Shown piece after piece: positions 7,929 through 19,045 of a stretch of 64,000 bases of DNA. Made by a program: the position numbers and the translations under genes. The notes under the pieces are model-generated. The model searched no databases. It was given only the letters and a program-made list of their open reading frames with translations, and had not been told where the DNA came from. The DNA lies in contig NZ_SMGR01000001.1 of NCBI RefSeq assembly GCF_004346865.1, forward strand, positions 1,426,001-1,490,000, written 5' to 3'. Numbering within the stretch: position 1 is the stretch's first letter; the number at the start of each line of letters is the position of its first letter. The stretch is from Shimia isoporae. GTDB lineage: Bacteria > Pseudomonadota > Alphaproteobacteria > Rhodobacterales > Rhodobacteraceae.

Positions 7929-9128
7929 TTATGACGGCGCGTCTTCTTCGGAGAAGGCATGCAGGTTTTCGGGCGCGTAGTCTGGAATATTCTTGCGCCG
8001 CTCGAAAGCGGAGGCATCAATGTGGCTGCCCTTTGGAATGTACCGCTCTTGTGCGAGTGGGAAATAGTAACCAAACCAACCCTTTTGATCTGGCCATCGG
8101 CTTCGCGATACGAGGCGTGGAACAATCTCCAAAACAGGCCAGAATTTGCGCAACTTCATCTGGCTGTGCAGCGGTGCCAGCGGGTCCGGCTTTGAAATTT
8201 TCAGTCCCATGCGTTGCGTAACCTTGTCTTCGACACCAAGCACGTAGCGGTTATAGAACTGTTCGCGGAACTCAAGTTTGTCCACGCCGAGTTGATCAAG
8301 TTCGTTACGCATCCAGACCATTGTGACTTTGGACAGTCCGGCTTCGGTTTCCGGGACAGATCCCGCGACGTCCGTGTGCGTGCCTGGGAACCAGACCTGT
8401 TTCACGTCCTGCTTGGGAGGGTTCGGTTTCGATTTGAAGCGGGTTCCGTGGTAGTCTTGGCCTTCGGTCCAGAACTGATGGCGAAAGAAGCGTCGGGTTT
8501 CGTCGATCGACAAGGCATGCCGGACAGCTTTTACGGACGGGTTTTCGTTTACGCTCGAGTTAGACCCAAACTCGAGAAACGTTCCCCACTTGAGCCGGAT
8601 GCGGATCATCGAGCTGACTGTGTCCCATAGGCCCAAAAGCCGGATCGACGGGCGCCTGATGTGGAAAAACTGTTCCGAGATGCGCAACGGAGCGTAGGCT
8701 TCGCGGTCGGCGTCCTTCGGGATTTTGCGCCAAGTTTTGAACACTGGTCCGATCAAATGCATTTCGTGTGGGGCCACCAGGCCAAAATCATTGATGAAGC
8801 CGGCAAGCACACGGGCGGTGTAAGCTCCACGGGAATATCCAAAAAAGTACAGCCTGTCGCCTTCCTCGTAATTGTCACAGAGGAATTTGTAAGCGTGCAT
8901 GACGTTTTCGTGCAGGCCCAGACCGGCAGCCAATCCCAAGCCAAGGCGCAACTTGGCAAAGGGCGTGCGGGCAAACGGGCGTGTCGAGAGTGTTCCAACG
9001 CCGGGTTCATAGTATACCAGCTGGGTGTCGTCGTGCTTCAGGCACTTGTAGAGGCGCAGAATATTGCTTTCGTTTCTTTCTACTTCGTTGCCGGTGCCGT
9101 CAAAACAGATGATGAGTTTGCGGGACAT
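7929..9128 (-). CDS. DUF2235 alpha/beta-hydrolase (T6SS phospholipase Tle1-like domain)
   Basis: A 399-residue protein with the DUF2235 domain: the N-terminal LIICFDGTGNE motif, YYEPGVGT near residue 40, and the nucleophile elbow FGYSRGAYTARVLAGF near 118 (GxSxG with the serine in SRG). LLGLWDTVSS near 185 is the usual downstream motif. Some family members are type VI secretion phospholipase effectors, but no secretion or immunity genes are nearby and no signal peptide is seen. A housekeeping cytoplasmic hydrolase is as likely. Substrate unknown. Confidence 0.85.
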   Translation of the reverse strand: MSRKLIICFDGTGNEVERNESNILRLYKCLKHDDTQLVYYEPGVGTLSTRPFARTPFAKLRLGLGLAAGLGLHENVMHAYKFLCDNYEEGDRLYFFGYSRGAYTARVLAGFINDFGLVAPHEMHLIGPVFKTWRKIPKDADREAYAPLRISEQFFHIRRPSIRLLGLWDTVSSMIRIRLKWGTFLEFGSNSSVNENPSVKAVRHALSIDETRRFFRHQFWTEGQDYHGTRFKSKPNPPKQDVKQVWFPGTHTDVAGSVPETEAGLSKVTMVWMRNELDQLGVDKLEFREQFYNRYVLGVEDKVTQRMGLKISKPDPLAPLHSQMKLRKFWPVLEIVPRLVSRSRWPDQKGWFGYYFPLAQERYIPKGSHIDASAFERRKNIPDYAPENLHAFSEEDAPS

Positions 9129-9156
9129 GAAAATGGCTTTCTAAAAAAGGGCAGGC

Positions 9157-9190
9157 AAAAAATATAGGGCGACCCTAAGCGGATCGCCCT
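9157..9190 (-). terminator. Intrinsic terminator of the ASKHA/ferredoxin gene
   Basis: Inverted repeat AGGGCGA (9166-9172) with TCGCCCT (9184-9190). On the minus strand it is followed by a T-rich tract (complement of the A-run at 9157-9162). It lies directly downstream of the minus-strand gene ending at 9218. Confidence 0.75.
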
Positions 9191-9217
9191 GTTTGATCAA
9201 TTGGGTATGGGGTCCAG

Positions 9218-11260
9218 TCAGCCGCGCCGGCGCCGGCGTCTACCCCCTCCTGATGCGGCATCACCGCCGCCTGTATTGAAGCTGACATCGGGCAAGCTCA
9301 CTACCTCACGGAGGATTGGGAAGGGATCGGCTGAGTTCGGCAATGCCGATGCATTCACGAAATGCTCTTGGAACCGCGGCTCGACAGCGGTCTCGATTTT
9401 TTCGATCTGGCGGACAAGTGTTTCGATGTCTCCGCGGGCATCACGGTTCAAAAGCGCGATCCGTGCTCCGGTTCCAGCGGCATTACCCGCAGAGGTGACT
9501 TTGTCCAAGGGGCAGTCGGGGATCATGCCAAGCACCATGGCGTGCTTCGCAGAAATGTGGGCACCGAAAGCACCTGCCAAAACAACGCGGTCGACCTTGT
9601 CAACGCCACGCTTGTCCATCAGCAAGCGTGCGCCGGAGTAAAGCGCCGCCTTCGCCATCTGGATGGCTCGGATGTCTGCGTTGGTCACAGTGATCGGCTT
9701 CTGGTCCTCGTCTCCATCCCAAAGTCGATAGGAGTTTGTGCGGCCGTCCAGAAAGCACCGGCTGGTGCCGGTTTGTTCAGCTGACCCGATCAAACCGGAC
9801 GCGTCTACCAGTCCAGCGATGCGCATTTCCGCGATCACCTCGATGATCCCGGAGCCGCAAATGCCGGTCACACCGGTGGTTGCAATGGCTTCTGCGAAGC
9901 CGTCCTCATTTGACCAGAGTTCGGACCCGATGACGCGGAAGCGAGGCTCTTTTGTGACCGGGTCGATTTCCACCCGTTCTATTGCGCCGGGGGCCGCACG
10001 TTGACCTGAACTGATCTGGGCGCCTTCGAAAGCAGGGCCGGTCGGTGAGGAACAAGCCATGACCCCGTCTTTGTCACCCAAAAGGATTTCGGCGTTGGTG
10101 CCAACGTCAACAATCAGCGCAAGGTCATCCGATTTGTTAGGAGCTTCCGAAAGCGCGACGCCGGCGGCATCCGCGCCCACATGACCCGCGATGCAGGGCA
10201 AAAGATAGGCCCGGGTGCCATCCGCAATTTCCAAACCGATTTCAGATGCCGTGAGTTCTAGTGCATCAGAGGTTGCCAGCGCAAAGGGAGCTTGCCCGAG
10301 TTCGAATGGGTCGATGCCGAGGAAAAGGTGGTGCATGACCGGGTTCATAACGAACACCGAGTCCAGAATTTGGTCTTTTTCGATGGCGGCGTCGGTCGCG
10401 ATATCGGTGACAAGCTGGTTGAGGCCATCGCGAACGGCATTGGTCATCTCGATATCGCCGCCTTTGTTCATCATCGCATAGCTGACGCGGCTCATGAGGT
10501 CTTCGCCGAAGCGGATCTGCGGGTTCATCAGGCCGGATGACGCAACGACCTCGCCGGTCTCCAAGTTGCACAGGTGGCCAGCGATGGTGGTCGAGCCCAG
10601 ATCGACGGCCAGACCAAACAGGGGCTTGTCAAAAAAGCCTGGCCAAAGGGCGATCACACGAGGTGTTGTATCCGCTCGACCCTGATGAACTGCGGCAGTG
10701 ACCGTCCATTTGCCTTTTCGCAAAATCGGTTGCAGCGGGCGCAGCAAGTGTGTGTCGACTTCGATGTGGTCATGCCCCGTGGAAGCTTTCAGCGCTGTCA
10801 TCAGCCGTTCAAGATCACCTGACGGCTTATGCATATCCGGTTCTTCGACTTCGACATAAGAGAGCTTGACCGTTGGGTTAAGTGTAATGTCACGAACCTC
10901 GGCGCGCTTGCGAACAACCTGTTTGTGAACTTGCGACTCCGGTGGAACATCGATCACGATGTCGTCCTGAACAGTTGCCTGACAGCCCAAGCGGCGACCT
11001 TTGGGCAAACCGCGTTTGTCATCGTACCGTTGTTCGACGGCGTTCCATTCCGAAAGCGCATCGTCGGCGACTGTCACGCCGTGTTTCGGGAACTCTCCAT
11101 AAGATGGAGTGATCTGACATTTGGAACATATACCACGGCCACCACAGACGCTATCGAGGTCGACGCCAAGCTGCCGGGCGGCAGTGAGAATAGGCGTACC
11201 TTTTGGGAAGTTTCCACGCTTTCCGGATGGGGTAAAAATCACCAATGGATCGCTGCTCAT
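9218..11260 (-). CDS. ASKHA-domain 2Fe-2S protein (reductive activator of corrinoid protein type, DUF4445)
   Basis: A 680-residue protein. The N-terminus is a ferredoxin-like 2Fe-2S domain (cluster motif VCGGRGICSKC near residues 38-48, plus a later cysteine in RRLGCQ). It is followed by a linker and an actin-like ATPase (ASKHA) domain with the phosphate motif AVDLGSTTIAGHL near 217 and DVGTNAEILLG near 365. Relatives use ATP to drive reduction of inactive cob(II)alamin in corrinoid methyltransferases. The last residues are a low-complexity glycine stretch followed by six arginines, which is unusual. No corrinoid protein or methyltransferase lies beside it here. Confidence 0.85.
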   Translation of the reverse strand: MSSDPLVIFTPSGKRGNFPKGTPILTAARQLGVDLDSVCGGRGICSKCQITPSYGEFPKHGVTVADDALSEWNAVEQRYDDKRGLPKGRRLGCQATVQDDIVIDVPPESQVHKQVVRKRAEVRDITLNPTVKLSYVEVEEPDMHKPSGDLERLMTALKASTGHDHIEVDTHLLRPLQPILRKGKWTVTAAVHQGRADTTPRVIALWPGFFDKPLFGLAVDLGSTTIAGHLCNLETGEVVASSGLMNPQIRFGEDLMSRVSYAMMNKGGDIEMTNAVRDGLNQLVTDIATDAAIEKDQILDSVFVMNPVMHHLFLGIDPFELGQAPFALATSDALELTASEIGLEIADGTRAYLLPCIAGHVGADAAGVALSEAPNKSDDLALIVDVGTNAEILLGDKDGVMACSSPTGPAFEGAQISSGQRAAPGAIERVEIDPVTKEPRFRVIGSELWSNEDGFAEAIATTGVTGICGSGIIEVIAEMRIAGLVDASGLIGSAEQTGTSRCFLDGRTNSYRLWDGDEDQKPITVTNADIRAIQMAKAALYSGARLLMDKRGVDKVDRVVLAGAFGAHISAKHAMVLGMIPDCPLDKVTSAGNAAGTGARIALLNRDARGDIETLVRQIEKIETAVEPRFQEHFVNASALPNSADPFPILREVVSLPDVSFNTGGGDAASGGGRRRRRRG

Positions 11261-11458
11261 GATGCGGCCTCAAGTCTGTTCGCTTGTTCGCAGAATACCT
11301 GCCGCTAAAGCCGACGAAAGGCAAGGAGCGGCATGTATTCGCCAAAGGGCGGCATGATCGGACTTGGAAGGCGATTCAAAGGCTCAGGCACAAATTCACG
11401 CGCAGGTTACGAAACAAGCTTCGTTAATGCCCGATTAGGGGTTTTCCACAGGGCTTAG

Positions 11459-12954
<1,496 letters not shown>

Positions 12955-12955
<1 letters not shown>

Positions 12956-14112
12956 TGACACCGGCGGCGCGTGTCGGCGCAGCGATCGAGATACTCGATG
13001 AGATTTTTGCTGGCGCGCCCGCTGAGAAAGCTCTTACCGGCTGGGCACGTCGCAGCCGGTTTGCCGGTTCAAAAGACCGTGCGGCTGTACGCGACCATGT
13101 TTTTGACGGCTTGCGCCAACGCAGATCGGCGGCGGCTGTTGGCGGTGCGGCAGACGGGCGCGGAGTAATGCTTGGCGTCTTGAGGCTTGCCGATGCCGAA
13201 CCGGAAACACTGTTTTCTGGCGAGGGCTATGCGCCAGCGTTACTGACCGATTCAGAGAAAGCTCATCCGGAACCAGCTGAGTTGCCGGTCGACCTTCCGG
13301 ATTGGTTGGTGCCACACCTGCGTGAAAGTCTTGGCAGAGATTTTGAGGAGACCGTTTTGGCGCTGCGCGCACGGGCGCCGGTCTGCTTGCGGGTGAATCT
13401 CAAAAAATGCACGCTGGCCGGTGCTCAAGATGTCCTTCGTCGTGACGATATTCAAACCGAACCGATGGACCTCGCCGATACAGCTTTGAAGGTAACGGAA
13501 GGTGCGCGGCGTGTTTCGCAAAGCGTCGCTTACAGGGACGGCCTTGTGGAACTGCAAGACGCGTCAAGTCAGGCCGCGATCGCGTCATTAGAGTTATCTA
13601 ATGGTCTGAAAATAATGGACTATTGTGCTGGAGGTGGCGGCAAGATTTTGGCAATGGCAGCGCGTTGTGACGGCCGGTTTTTTGCTCATGACGCCCATGT
13701 GGCACGTCTGCGTGATTTACCCGCCAGAGCAAAACGCGCGGGGGTGAAGATTTCAACGCTGGCAGACGCCGAGGCCCAGGCGCCTTATGATCTGGTGTTT
13801 TGTGATGTCCCATGTTCCGGCAGCGGTACGTGGAGGCGAACTCCGGATGCCAAGTGGCGGTTCAAGGAACAGGATTTGATCAACCTGAATGCGCTCCAGG
13901 ATGAGATCTTGAACAAAGCCGCCCAGTTGGTCACGCATAAAGGCACGCTCGTCTATGCTACATGCTCGGTTTTGACTTCTGAAAACCTCGAACGGCTTTC
14001 GACATTTGTCACGCGTTTTCCTGAGTGGAGCATCGTCGAAAACCGTCAATTTCTGATGCGCGAAGGCGGCGATGGGTTTTTTGTTGCCAAACTTCGGCGC
14101 AAGTCAGCCTAA
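12955..14112 (+). CDS. RsmB/NOP-family RNA (cytosine-5) methyltransferase
   Basis: A 385-residue SAM-dependent m5C methyltransferase, probably acting on 16S rRNA as RsmB does. The N-terminal region (about 1-130) is the RNA-binding/NusB-like part. The SAM-binding motif is MDYCAGGGGKILAMAA near residue 220. The two cysteine motifs of the family are DVPCSGSGTWRR near 285 and the catalytic YATCSVLTSENLERL near 340. It overlaps guaB by one base. The exact target base is not shown by the sequence. Confidence 0.9.
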
Positions 14113-14144
14113 GTTCCCCAAAACGAGCACGATCCTCTTGTGTG

Positions 14145-14160
14145 TTAAGGTGCGTTTAAC
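14145..14160. promoter_or_regulatory. CtrA box upstream of cckA
   Basis: TTAA-GGTGCGT-TTAAC matches the full CtrA consensus TTAA-N7-TTAAC. It ends 48 bases before the cckA start, and a further CtrA-like half-site TTAACCAT follows at 14176-14183. The position suggests that CtrA controls the gene of its own upstream kinase. Confidence 0.65.
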
Positions 14161-14208
14161 AATGTCTGACGCATATTAACCATAACAATTGGTATTCTAG
14201 GTGCAGAC

Positions 14209-16515
14209 GTGAACATATCTGTTGGGGCAGCAAGCCCAAAAACTCCTGTGGCGAGTGAATTTCGTCAGCGGGCGGTTCCATTCGGAGGAGCCGCTATGGC
14301 ACTTCTGGGGGCATCCTTGATTTTGGACGACGCCATGTTGCAAATGATTTTGATCGGGACCGCTGTGGTCATCCTTTTGTCGCTGTTGGTTTTACGGTTT
14401 CGAACAGCGCGCATCGCCGACGGCTCAGCGGTGGAGATCGATTTGGTCAAGGCCCTGTCGGATAGGGAAAAAACCGAACAAATTCTGACGGATAGTTCCG
14501 GCACCATTCTTTTTGTTAATGCCGCGGCGCAGGCGCATTCGAAGGCATCTGATGAGTTTGTCGCAGATTTTGCAAAACGTCGCGCCGTAGACGGCGAAGG
14601 CCTTGTTACGCGACTTTTGGACGTTGCTGCAGAGGTTGGGCATGGTCAGGAAACGGTTCCGCAGCGCGATGGGTCGCTTGTTGTCACCGTGTCTCGCATG
14701 CCGAGCGGATCGGTTCACTGGGCGTTTGAGATACAACATCAGACAGCCGAGGCTCCGCAGTCCGGAGCGCCGAGACTGCCGATGCTGACGGTTGGCCGCT
14801 CCGGAACGATTCTTTTCATGAACCCTGCGGCGCGGACGCTTTTGGGGGAACGAAAGAAAACGCTGGCCGATGTGTTCGGAGACCGATCAGGTTCTCCAAA
14901 CGAGGCGACTATGGTTATGACAGCTGGTGGCGAGCAACAGTGCCTTGTTGCCGAATTCGAAGCCACGGCGGGGCGTCGGGAAATTTACCTGTTGCCGACG
15001 GAAGTTCCGGTCGTGCGTGAAGGGGCGGTTCTGTTTGACGAACTACCTGTCGCGCTTCTCAAGCTTGACCGAGAGGGCAAAGTCCTGATGGCCAATCGCA
15101 CGGCCAGGGGGCTGTTGGATGATCAGCTGACTGAAGAAACCCTTCTTGACGATCTTCTGGAAGGGCTGGGACGCTCCATCGTTGACTGGCTTGCCGAGGC
15201 GGCGTCCGGTCGCGGCGGTCACCATTCAGAGTTTCTCCGCCTGAAAAGCGACAAAAAAGAAGCCTTCGTTCAGGTCAGTTTGAACCGTGTTGTCGAAGGC
15301 GACACGAGTTCGCTGATCGCTGTTCTCAGCGATGCAACCGAATTGAAGTCGCTTGAAGCACAGTTTGTGCAAAGCCAAAAGATGCAGGCAATTGGTCAGC
15401 TTGCAGGGGGCGTGGCGCATGACTTCAACAACCTTTTGACTGCGATTTCAGGGCATTGCGACTTGTTGTTGCTGCGCCATGATCAAGGTGATCCGGATTT
15501 TGCAGACCTGATCCAGATCAATCAGAACGCCAATCGCGCTGCTGCTCTCGTCGGTCAACTTCTGGCCTTCTCGCGGAAGCAAAACCTGCGGCCGGAGATC
15601 GTTGACCTTCGCAACTCGCTAGCGGATTTGACTCATCTCCTGAACCGACTTGTCGGCGAAAAGGTTACGCTCAGCCTGAGCAACGACCCGGTTCTTCCCG
15701 CTATCCGCGCGGATAAGCGACAGCTTGAACAAGTGCTGATGAACCTTGTGGTCAACGCACGCGATGCAATGCCAAACGGCGGCGAAATCCGTGTGGTTAC
15801 TGAAGGGCTCGACCTTGTCGAGCCGCTTGAGCGCGACCGCGTAGTGGTTCCGGTTGGGAAATACGTGTCGATCAGTGTCACTGATGAAGGTACAGGTATT
15901 GCTCCGGACAAGCTTCAGAAGGTGTTTGAGCCGTTCTTCACAACCAAAAAGACGGGTGAAGGTACAGGGCTGGGCCTGTCGACGGCTTATGGCATCGTGA
16001 AGCAAACCGGCGGCTATATCTTTGTTGATAGCGAAGTAGGCGTGGGCACACGGTTCTCTCTGATGTTCCCAGCCTATTTGGGCGATGAGGATGCTGCTCC
16101 GGTCGAGCAGGCACCCGCGAAAGCCAAAGAGGCATCGGTTAGCCACAGCGGTGTTGTGATGTTGGTCGAGGACGAGGCGCCGGTGCGGTCCTTTGCGACA
16201 CGGGCTTTGAAAATGCGCGGCTTTACTGTGCTGGAAGCTGGGTCGGGCGAGGAAGCCATCGAACTTTTGGAAACGGAACGACCCAATGTGGATGTTTTCG
16301 TAACAGACGTGATCATGCCTGGTGTCGACGGTCCGACATGGGTGCGTCAGGCGCGTGAAGTCTATCCCGACGTGCCTGTGATCTTCGTTTCCGGCTATGC
16401 TGAAGACAGCTTTAGCGATGATCAGGCGCGGATCACCAACTCCAGCTTCCTGCCCAAACCGTTCAGCCTTGGCGACCTTACCGAGGCTGTGCAGTCCAAG
16501 ATCAAGACGGGTTAA
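14209..16515 (+). CDS. cckA: Hybrid sensor kinase/receiver CckA
   Basis: A 768-residue membrane hybrid histidine kinase at the head of the CckA-ChpT-CtrA phosphorelay. Two N-terminal membrane segments lie at about residues 25-64, followed by PAS-like regions (about 85-370). The dimerisation domain has the H-box GGVAHDFNN with H404. The ATPase domain follows (N-box NLVVNARDAMPNGG, then GTGIAP and GEGTGLGLS), and a C-terminal receiver carries phospho-acceptor D700 in TDVIMPG. The start is GTG 14209. In this order CckA governs motility and gene-transfer-agent genes more than cell division; that is family knowledge. A CtrA box precedes the gene. Confidence 0.95.
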   Translation: MNISVGAASPKTPVASEFRQRAVPFGGAAMALLGASLILDDAMLQMILIGTAVVILLSLLVLRFRTARIADGSAVEIDLVKALSDREKTEQILTDSSGTILFVNAAAQAHSKASDEFVADFAKRRAVDGEGLVTRLLDVAAEVGHGQETVPQRDGSLVVTVSRMPSGSVHWAFEIQHQTAEAPQSGAPRLPMLTVGRSGTILFMNPAARTLLGERKKTLADVFGDRSGSPNEATMVMTAGGEQQCLVAEFEATAGRREIYLLPTEVPVVREGAVLFDELPVALLKLDREGKVLMANRTARGLLDDQLTEETLLDDLLEGLGRSIVDWLAEAASGRGGHHSEFLRLKSDKKEAFVQVSLNRVVEGDTSSLIAVLSDATELKSLEAQFVQSQKMQAIGQLAGGVAHDFNNLLTAISGHCDLLLLRHDQGDPDFADLIQINQNANRAAALVGQLLAFSRKQNLRPEIVDLRNSLADLTHLLNRLVGEKVTLSLSNDPVLPAIRADKRQLEQVLMNLVVNARDAMPNGGEIRVVTEGLDLVEPLERDRVVVPVGKYVSISVTDEGTGIAPDKLQKVFEPFFTTKKTGEGTGLGLSTAYGIVKQTGGYIFVDSEVGVGTRFSLMFPAYLGDEDAAPVEQAPAKAKEASVSHSGVVMLVEDEAPVRSFATRALKMRGFTVLEAGSGEEAIELLETERPNVDVFVTDVIMPGVDGPTWVRQAREVYPDVPVIFVSGYAEDSFSDDQARITNSSFLPKPFSLGDLTEAVQSKIKTG

Positions 16516-17111
16516 CCCAGGCTTTCGTAAAGCTCGAATTCTTCAGCGCATTTGCGCTGAAGTTTTGTGCGCGTGTCTGGCGAAAGCGACAGAGGCATGT
16601 CCGGAGAACTGTTGCGGCGTGGCAAATTGATTTTCATTTCGAGCCGCTGTTCCAGGAAACCGATCAGCGCCTCCTGATCTTCGTACCTGAACAAATGGTC
16701 AACCTTGACCCCGTTCTTGCGCGGCTCAAGAAACTTGGCCTGACTGCCGACATTGGCAAAGGACGCTTTACGATCACCCTTCATGTACTCTTGTACGAAC
16801 TCTTCGAAGGACACATTCTCGGTTGAGTTTGGCAAACCACGAAGGTCTTCCCGGCGCCGGTATCTGTACCAGCTTGCAAGCCAGCTGATTGGTTCTCGCA
16901 TCACCGCCATCGTTTCCATGTCGTCCGTCTTACAGGCGCGCTCAAACATTGGCCGAAAGAATCTGTTGTAGCGGTACAGAGGCGCGTGTTTGAGTTCGGG
17001 TGGATGGGAAATCACCATGTCCGCACTCGGGGCCAAAGCCTCTTCTATGGCTGTTGTTCCGGTTTTCGGAACCGAGAGGAAAACCAACTTTTTATTCCAG
17101 AAAACAAGCAT
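16512..17111 (-). CDS. Sulfotransferase family protein
   Basis: A 199-residue protein with the PAPS-binding features of sulfotransferases: the 5'-phosphosulfate loop SVPKTGTTAIEEAL at residues 13-26, and MREPISWLASWYRYR near 90, matching the 3'-phosphate motif. It is short compared with the usual 250-300 residues but keeps both motifs. The acceptor is unknown; a surface glycan or lipid is plausible. Its last four bases overlap the end of convergent cckA. Confidence 0.8.
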   Translation of the reverse strand: MLVFWNKKLVFLSVPKTGTTAIEEALAPSADMVISHPPELKHAPLYRYNRFFRPMFERACKTDDMETMAVMREPISWLASWYRYRRREDLRGLPNSTENVSFEEFVQEYMKGDRKASFANVGSQAKFLEPRKNGVKVDHLFRYEDQEALIGFLEQRLEMKINLPRRNSSPDMPLSLSPDTRTKLQRKCAEEFELYESLG

Positions 17112-17224
17112 CTACTGCGCCTCAGACAAAGGGTTATATGGTTTTCTCCTATTTGTGTCTGCTTTGTAAACCACTCGTTAACCATTGATGTAAAAAGCTT
17201 GGGTCATCGTTTTTTTGTTGATTT

Positions 17225-17267
17225 GTTCTCCTTTTGATCTCATAAGAATTGAGAACAAGAGGTGAAC
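17225..17267. promoter_or_regulatory. LexA (SOS) box upstream of recA, with a second near-match
   Basis: GAAC-AAGAGGT-GAAC at 17253-17267 is the reverse complement of GTTC-N7-GTTC, the alphaproteobacterial LexA operator. A second element at 17225-17239, GTTC-N7-GATC, differs by one base. They lie 53-95 bases before the recA ATG, as expected for SOS control. Confidence 0.85.
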
Positions 17268-17304
17268 GCAGGCAATGATTGCCGCCCGTCCGCGGGTATG
17301 GAAT

Positions 17305-17310
17305 AAGGAG
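17305..17310 (+). promoter_or_regulatory. Ribosome-binding site fixing the recA start
   Basis: AAGGAG lies 9 bases before ATG 17320. The protein starting there begins MATADLL, like other members of the order, so the in-frame ATG 45 bases upstream is not the start. Confidence 0.8.
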
Positions 17311-17319
17311 CCAAGCACA

Positions 17320-18390
17320 ATGGCAACGGCAGATCTTTTGACAATGAGCAGCAAGAAGAATTCCCCCGACAAACAAAAGGCGCTGGACAGCGCTCTGGCA
17401 CAGATCGAACGTCAGTTCGGGAAGGGCTCGATCATGAAACTCGGCGCCGATAATCCGGCGCAAGAGATCGAATCCACCTCGACGGGGTCTTTGGGTCTCG
17501 ATATCGCCCTCGGAATAGGTGGGTTGCCGAAGGGTCGTATCGTTGAGATTTACGGACCGGAAAGTTCGGGTAAAACCACTCTCACCCTGCATTGTATTGC
17601 GGAAGAACAGAAGAAGGGTGGTGTTTGCGCGTTTGTTGATGCGGAACACGCTTTGGATCCGCAGTATGCGAAAAAGCTCGGCGTGAATCTGGACGAATTG
17701 CTGATTTCGCAGCCGGATACAGGTGAGCAGGCGCTGGAAATCACCGACACGCTTGTGCGTTCCGGTGCCGTGAACATGGTTGTGGTCGACTCGGTTGCTG
17801 CGCTGACACCTAAGTCCGAGCTTGAAGGCGACATGGGCGATAGTAACGTGGGTGTTCAGGCCCGTCTGATGAGCCAGGCGATGCGGAAACTGACGGGGTC
17901 GATCGCGCGTTCCAACTGCATGGTTATTTTCATCAACCAGATCCGGATGAAGATCGGTGTGATGTTCGGTTCGCCGGAAACCACAACCGGCGGTAATGCG
18001 CTTAAGTTCTATAGTTCCGTGCGTTTGGACATCCGGCGTATCGGCTCACTGAAGGACCGCGATGAGGTGGTTGGCAACGCGACCCGTGTCAAAGTGGTCA
18101 AGAATAAGGTGGCGCCACCGTTCAAGCAGGTTGAATTCGACATCATGTACGGCGAAGGCATTTCCAAGATGGGCGAATTGCTTGATCTGGGAGTGAAAGC
18201 CGGCGTGGTCGAGAAATCCGGTAGCTGGTTCAGCTATGGTGATGAGCGGATCGGGCAGGGGCGTGAAAACGCGAAAACCTTCCTGAAGGAAAACAACCGC
18301 ATCGCTTATGAGATCGAAGACAAAATCCGCGCCGCGCATGGTCTGGATTTCGACATGCCACCGGGCGACGAGGACCTAGTCGAAGATTGA
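17320..18390 (+). CDS. recA: Recombinase RecA
   Basis: ATP-dependent strand-exchange protein and co-protease for LexA self-cleavage. It has 356 residues. Walker [10 protein letters not shown] is near residue 73 and Walker [11 protein letters not shown] near 147. The DNA-binding loop region with [20 protein letters not shown] is intact, and the acidic C-terminal tail (GDEDLVED) is present. The promoter region holds an SOS box. The stop overlaps the TTG start of the next gene. Confidence 0.98.
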   Translation: MATADLLTMSSKKNSPDKQKALDSALAQIERQFGKGSIMKLGADNPAQEIESTSTGSLGLDIALGIGGLPKGRIVEIYGPESSGKTTLTLHCIAEEQKKGGVCAFVDAEHALDPQYAKKLGVNLDELLISQPDTGEQALEITDTLVRSGAVNMVVVDSVAALTPKSELEGDMGDSNVGVQARLMSQAMRKLTGSIARSNCMVIFINQIRMKIGVMFGSPETTTGGNALKFYSSVRLDIRRIGSLKDRDEVVGNATRVKVVKNKVAPPFKQVEFDIMYGEGISKMGELLDLGVKAGVVEKSGSWFSYGDERIGQGRENAKTFLKENNRIAYEIEDKIRAAHGLDFDMPPGDEDLVED

Positions 18391-18938
18391 CGCCAACGCT
18401 TGAAGACCTGAGTGAGGCCCTGTCTCATATACTGGCCGCTCCCAAAGACGGGGCGGCCATCTCGCATTTATGCCTTCGCCCCAAACGAAACACGCGCAAG
18501 TTTGTCGATGAAATCACACTCACCAAGGCAAAGGGTATTCCGGGCGAGCGTTGGCTGACTCAGCCGTGGATCCGGTTGGACAACGGCGATCCACATCCCG
18601 GAATCCAAGTTTGCATCATACCCAAACGGTTGCTTGATCTGGTTTGGCGACCGGAAGGAGATGCGCTGCATCCTGGCGATACATTCGCGGCGGACATCGA
18701 CACGTCGGAGGCAAACATGCCTGAAGGACAACTTTTGTCCGTCGGCTCGGCTGTGATCCGAGTGTCGGAAGTGTTCAACGATGCCTGTGTGAAATGGAAA
18801 GCGCGATACGGAAAAGACGTTTTTGACTGGGTGCGCTATCCCGAACACAAAGAATACAGGTTTCGGGGTCTTTTGTGTTCCATTGAACAGGATGGCGTCA
18901 TCCGAACTGGTGACGTGCTGCGCAAGGTTCCTGTGTAG
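18387..18938 (+). CDS. MOSC-domain-like protein
   Basis: A 183-residue protein that resembles MOSC domains, which carry sulfur or molybdenum-cofactor chemistry: [18 protein letters not shown] near residue 30, then KGIPGERW near 52, and a C-terminal [12 protein letters not shown] and [18 protein letters not shown]. It has no membrane segment or signal. The only start that uses the full domain is TTG 18387, which overlaps the recA TGA (TTGA), implying coupling to recA translation. The role is unknown; the family call is by resemblance. Confidence 0.6.
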   Translation: MTPTLEDLSEALSHILAAPKDGAAISHLCLRPKRNTRKFVDEITLTKAKGIPGERWLTQPWIRLDNGDPHPGIQVCIIPKRLLDLVWRPEGDALHPGDTFAADIDTSEANMPEGQLLSVGSAVIRVSEVFNDACVKWKARYGKDVFDWVRYPEHKEYRFRGLLCSIEQDGVIRTGDVLRKVPV

Positions 18939-19045
18939 CGCACATGCTGTGCAAACTGCGCGTTTTTCCAATGCCATGTGGACAGCCCCGCGCTGTGGTT
19001 ATAAACCCGATCCGACACGCAAAACAAAGCGCAAGAGATCTGCTC

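Noticed and set aside
11405-11426. TTACGAA-N6-TTCGTTA upstream of guaB as a second copy of the zwf operator
   Set aside because: The spacing differs, one half-site is imperfect and the GCGC core is missing; likely chance.
17167-17185. TAAA-N7-TTAACCAT upstream of recA as a CtrA box
   Set aside because: The left half-site has one mismatch, and it lies about 135 bases from the recA start; the SOS boxes explain the promoter region better.
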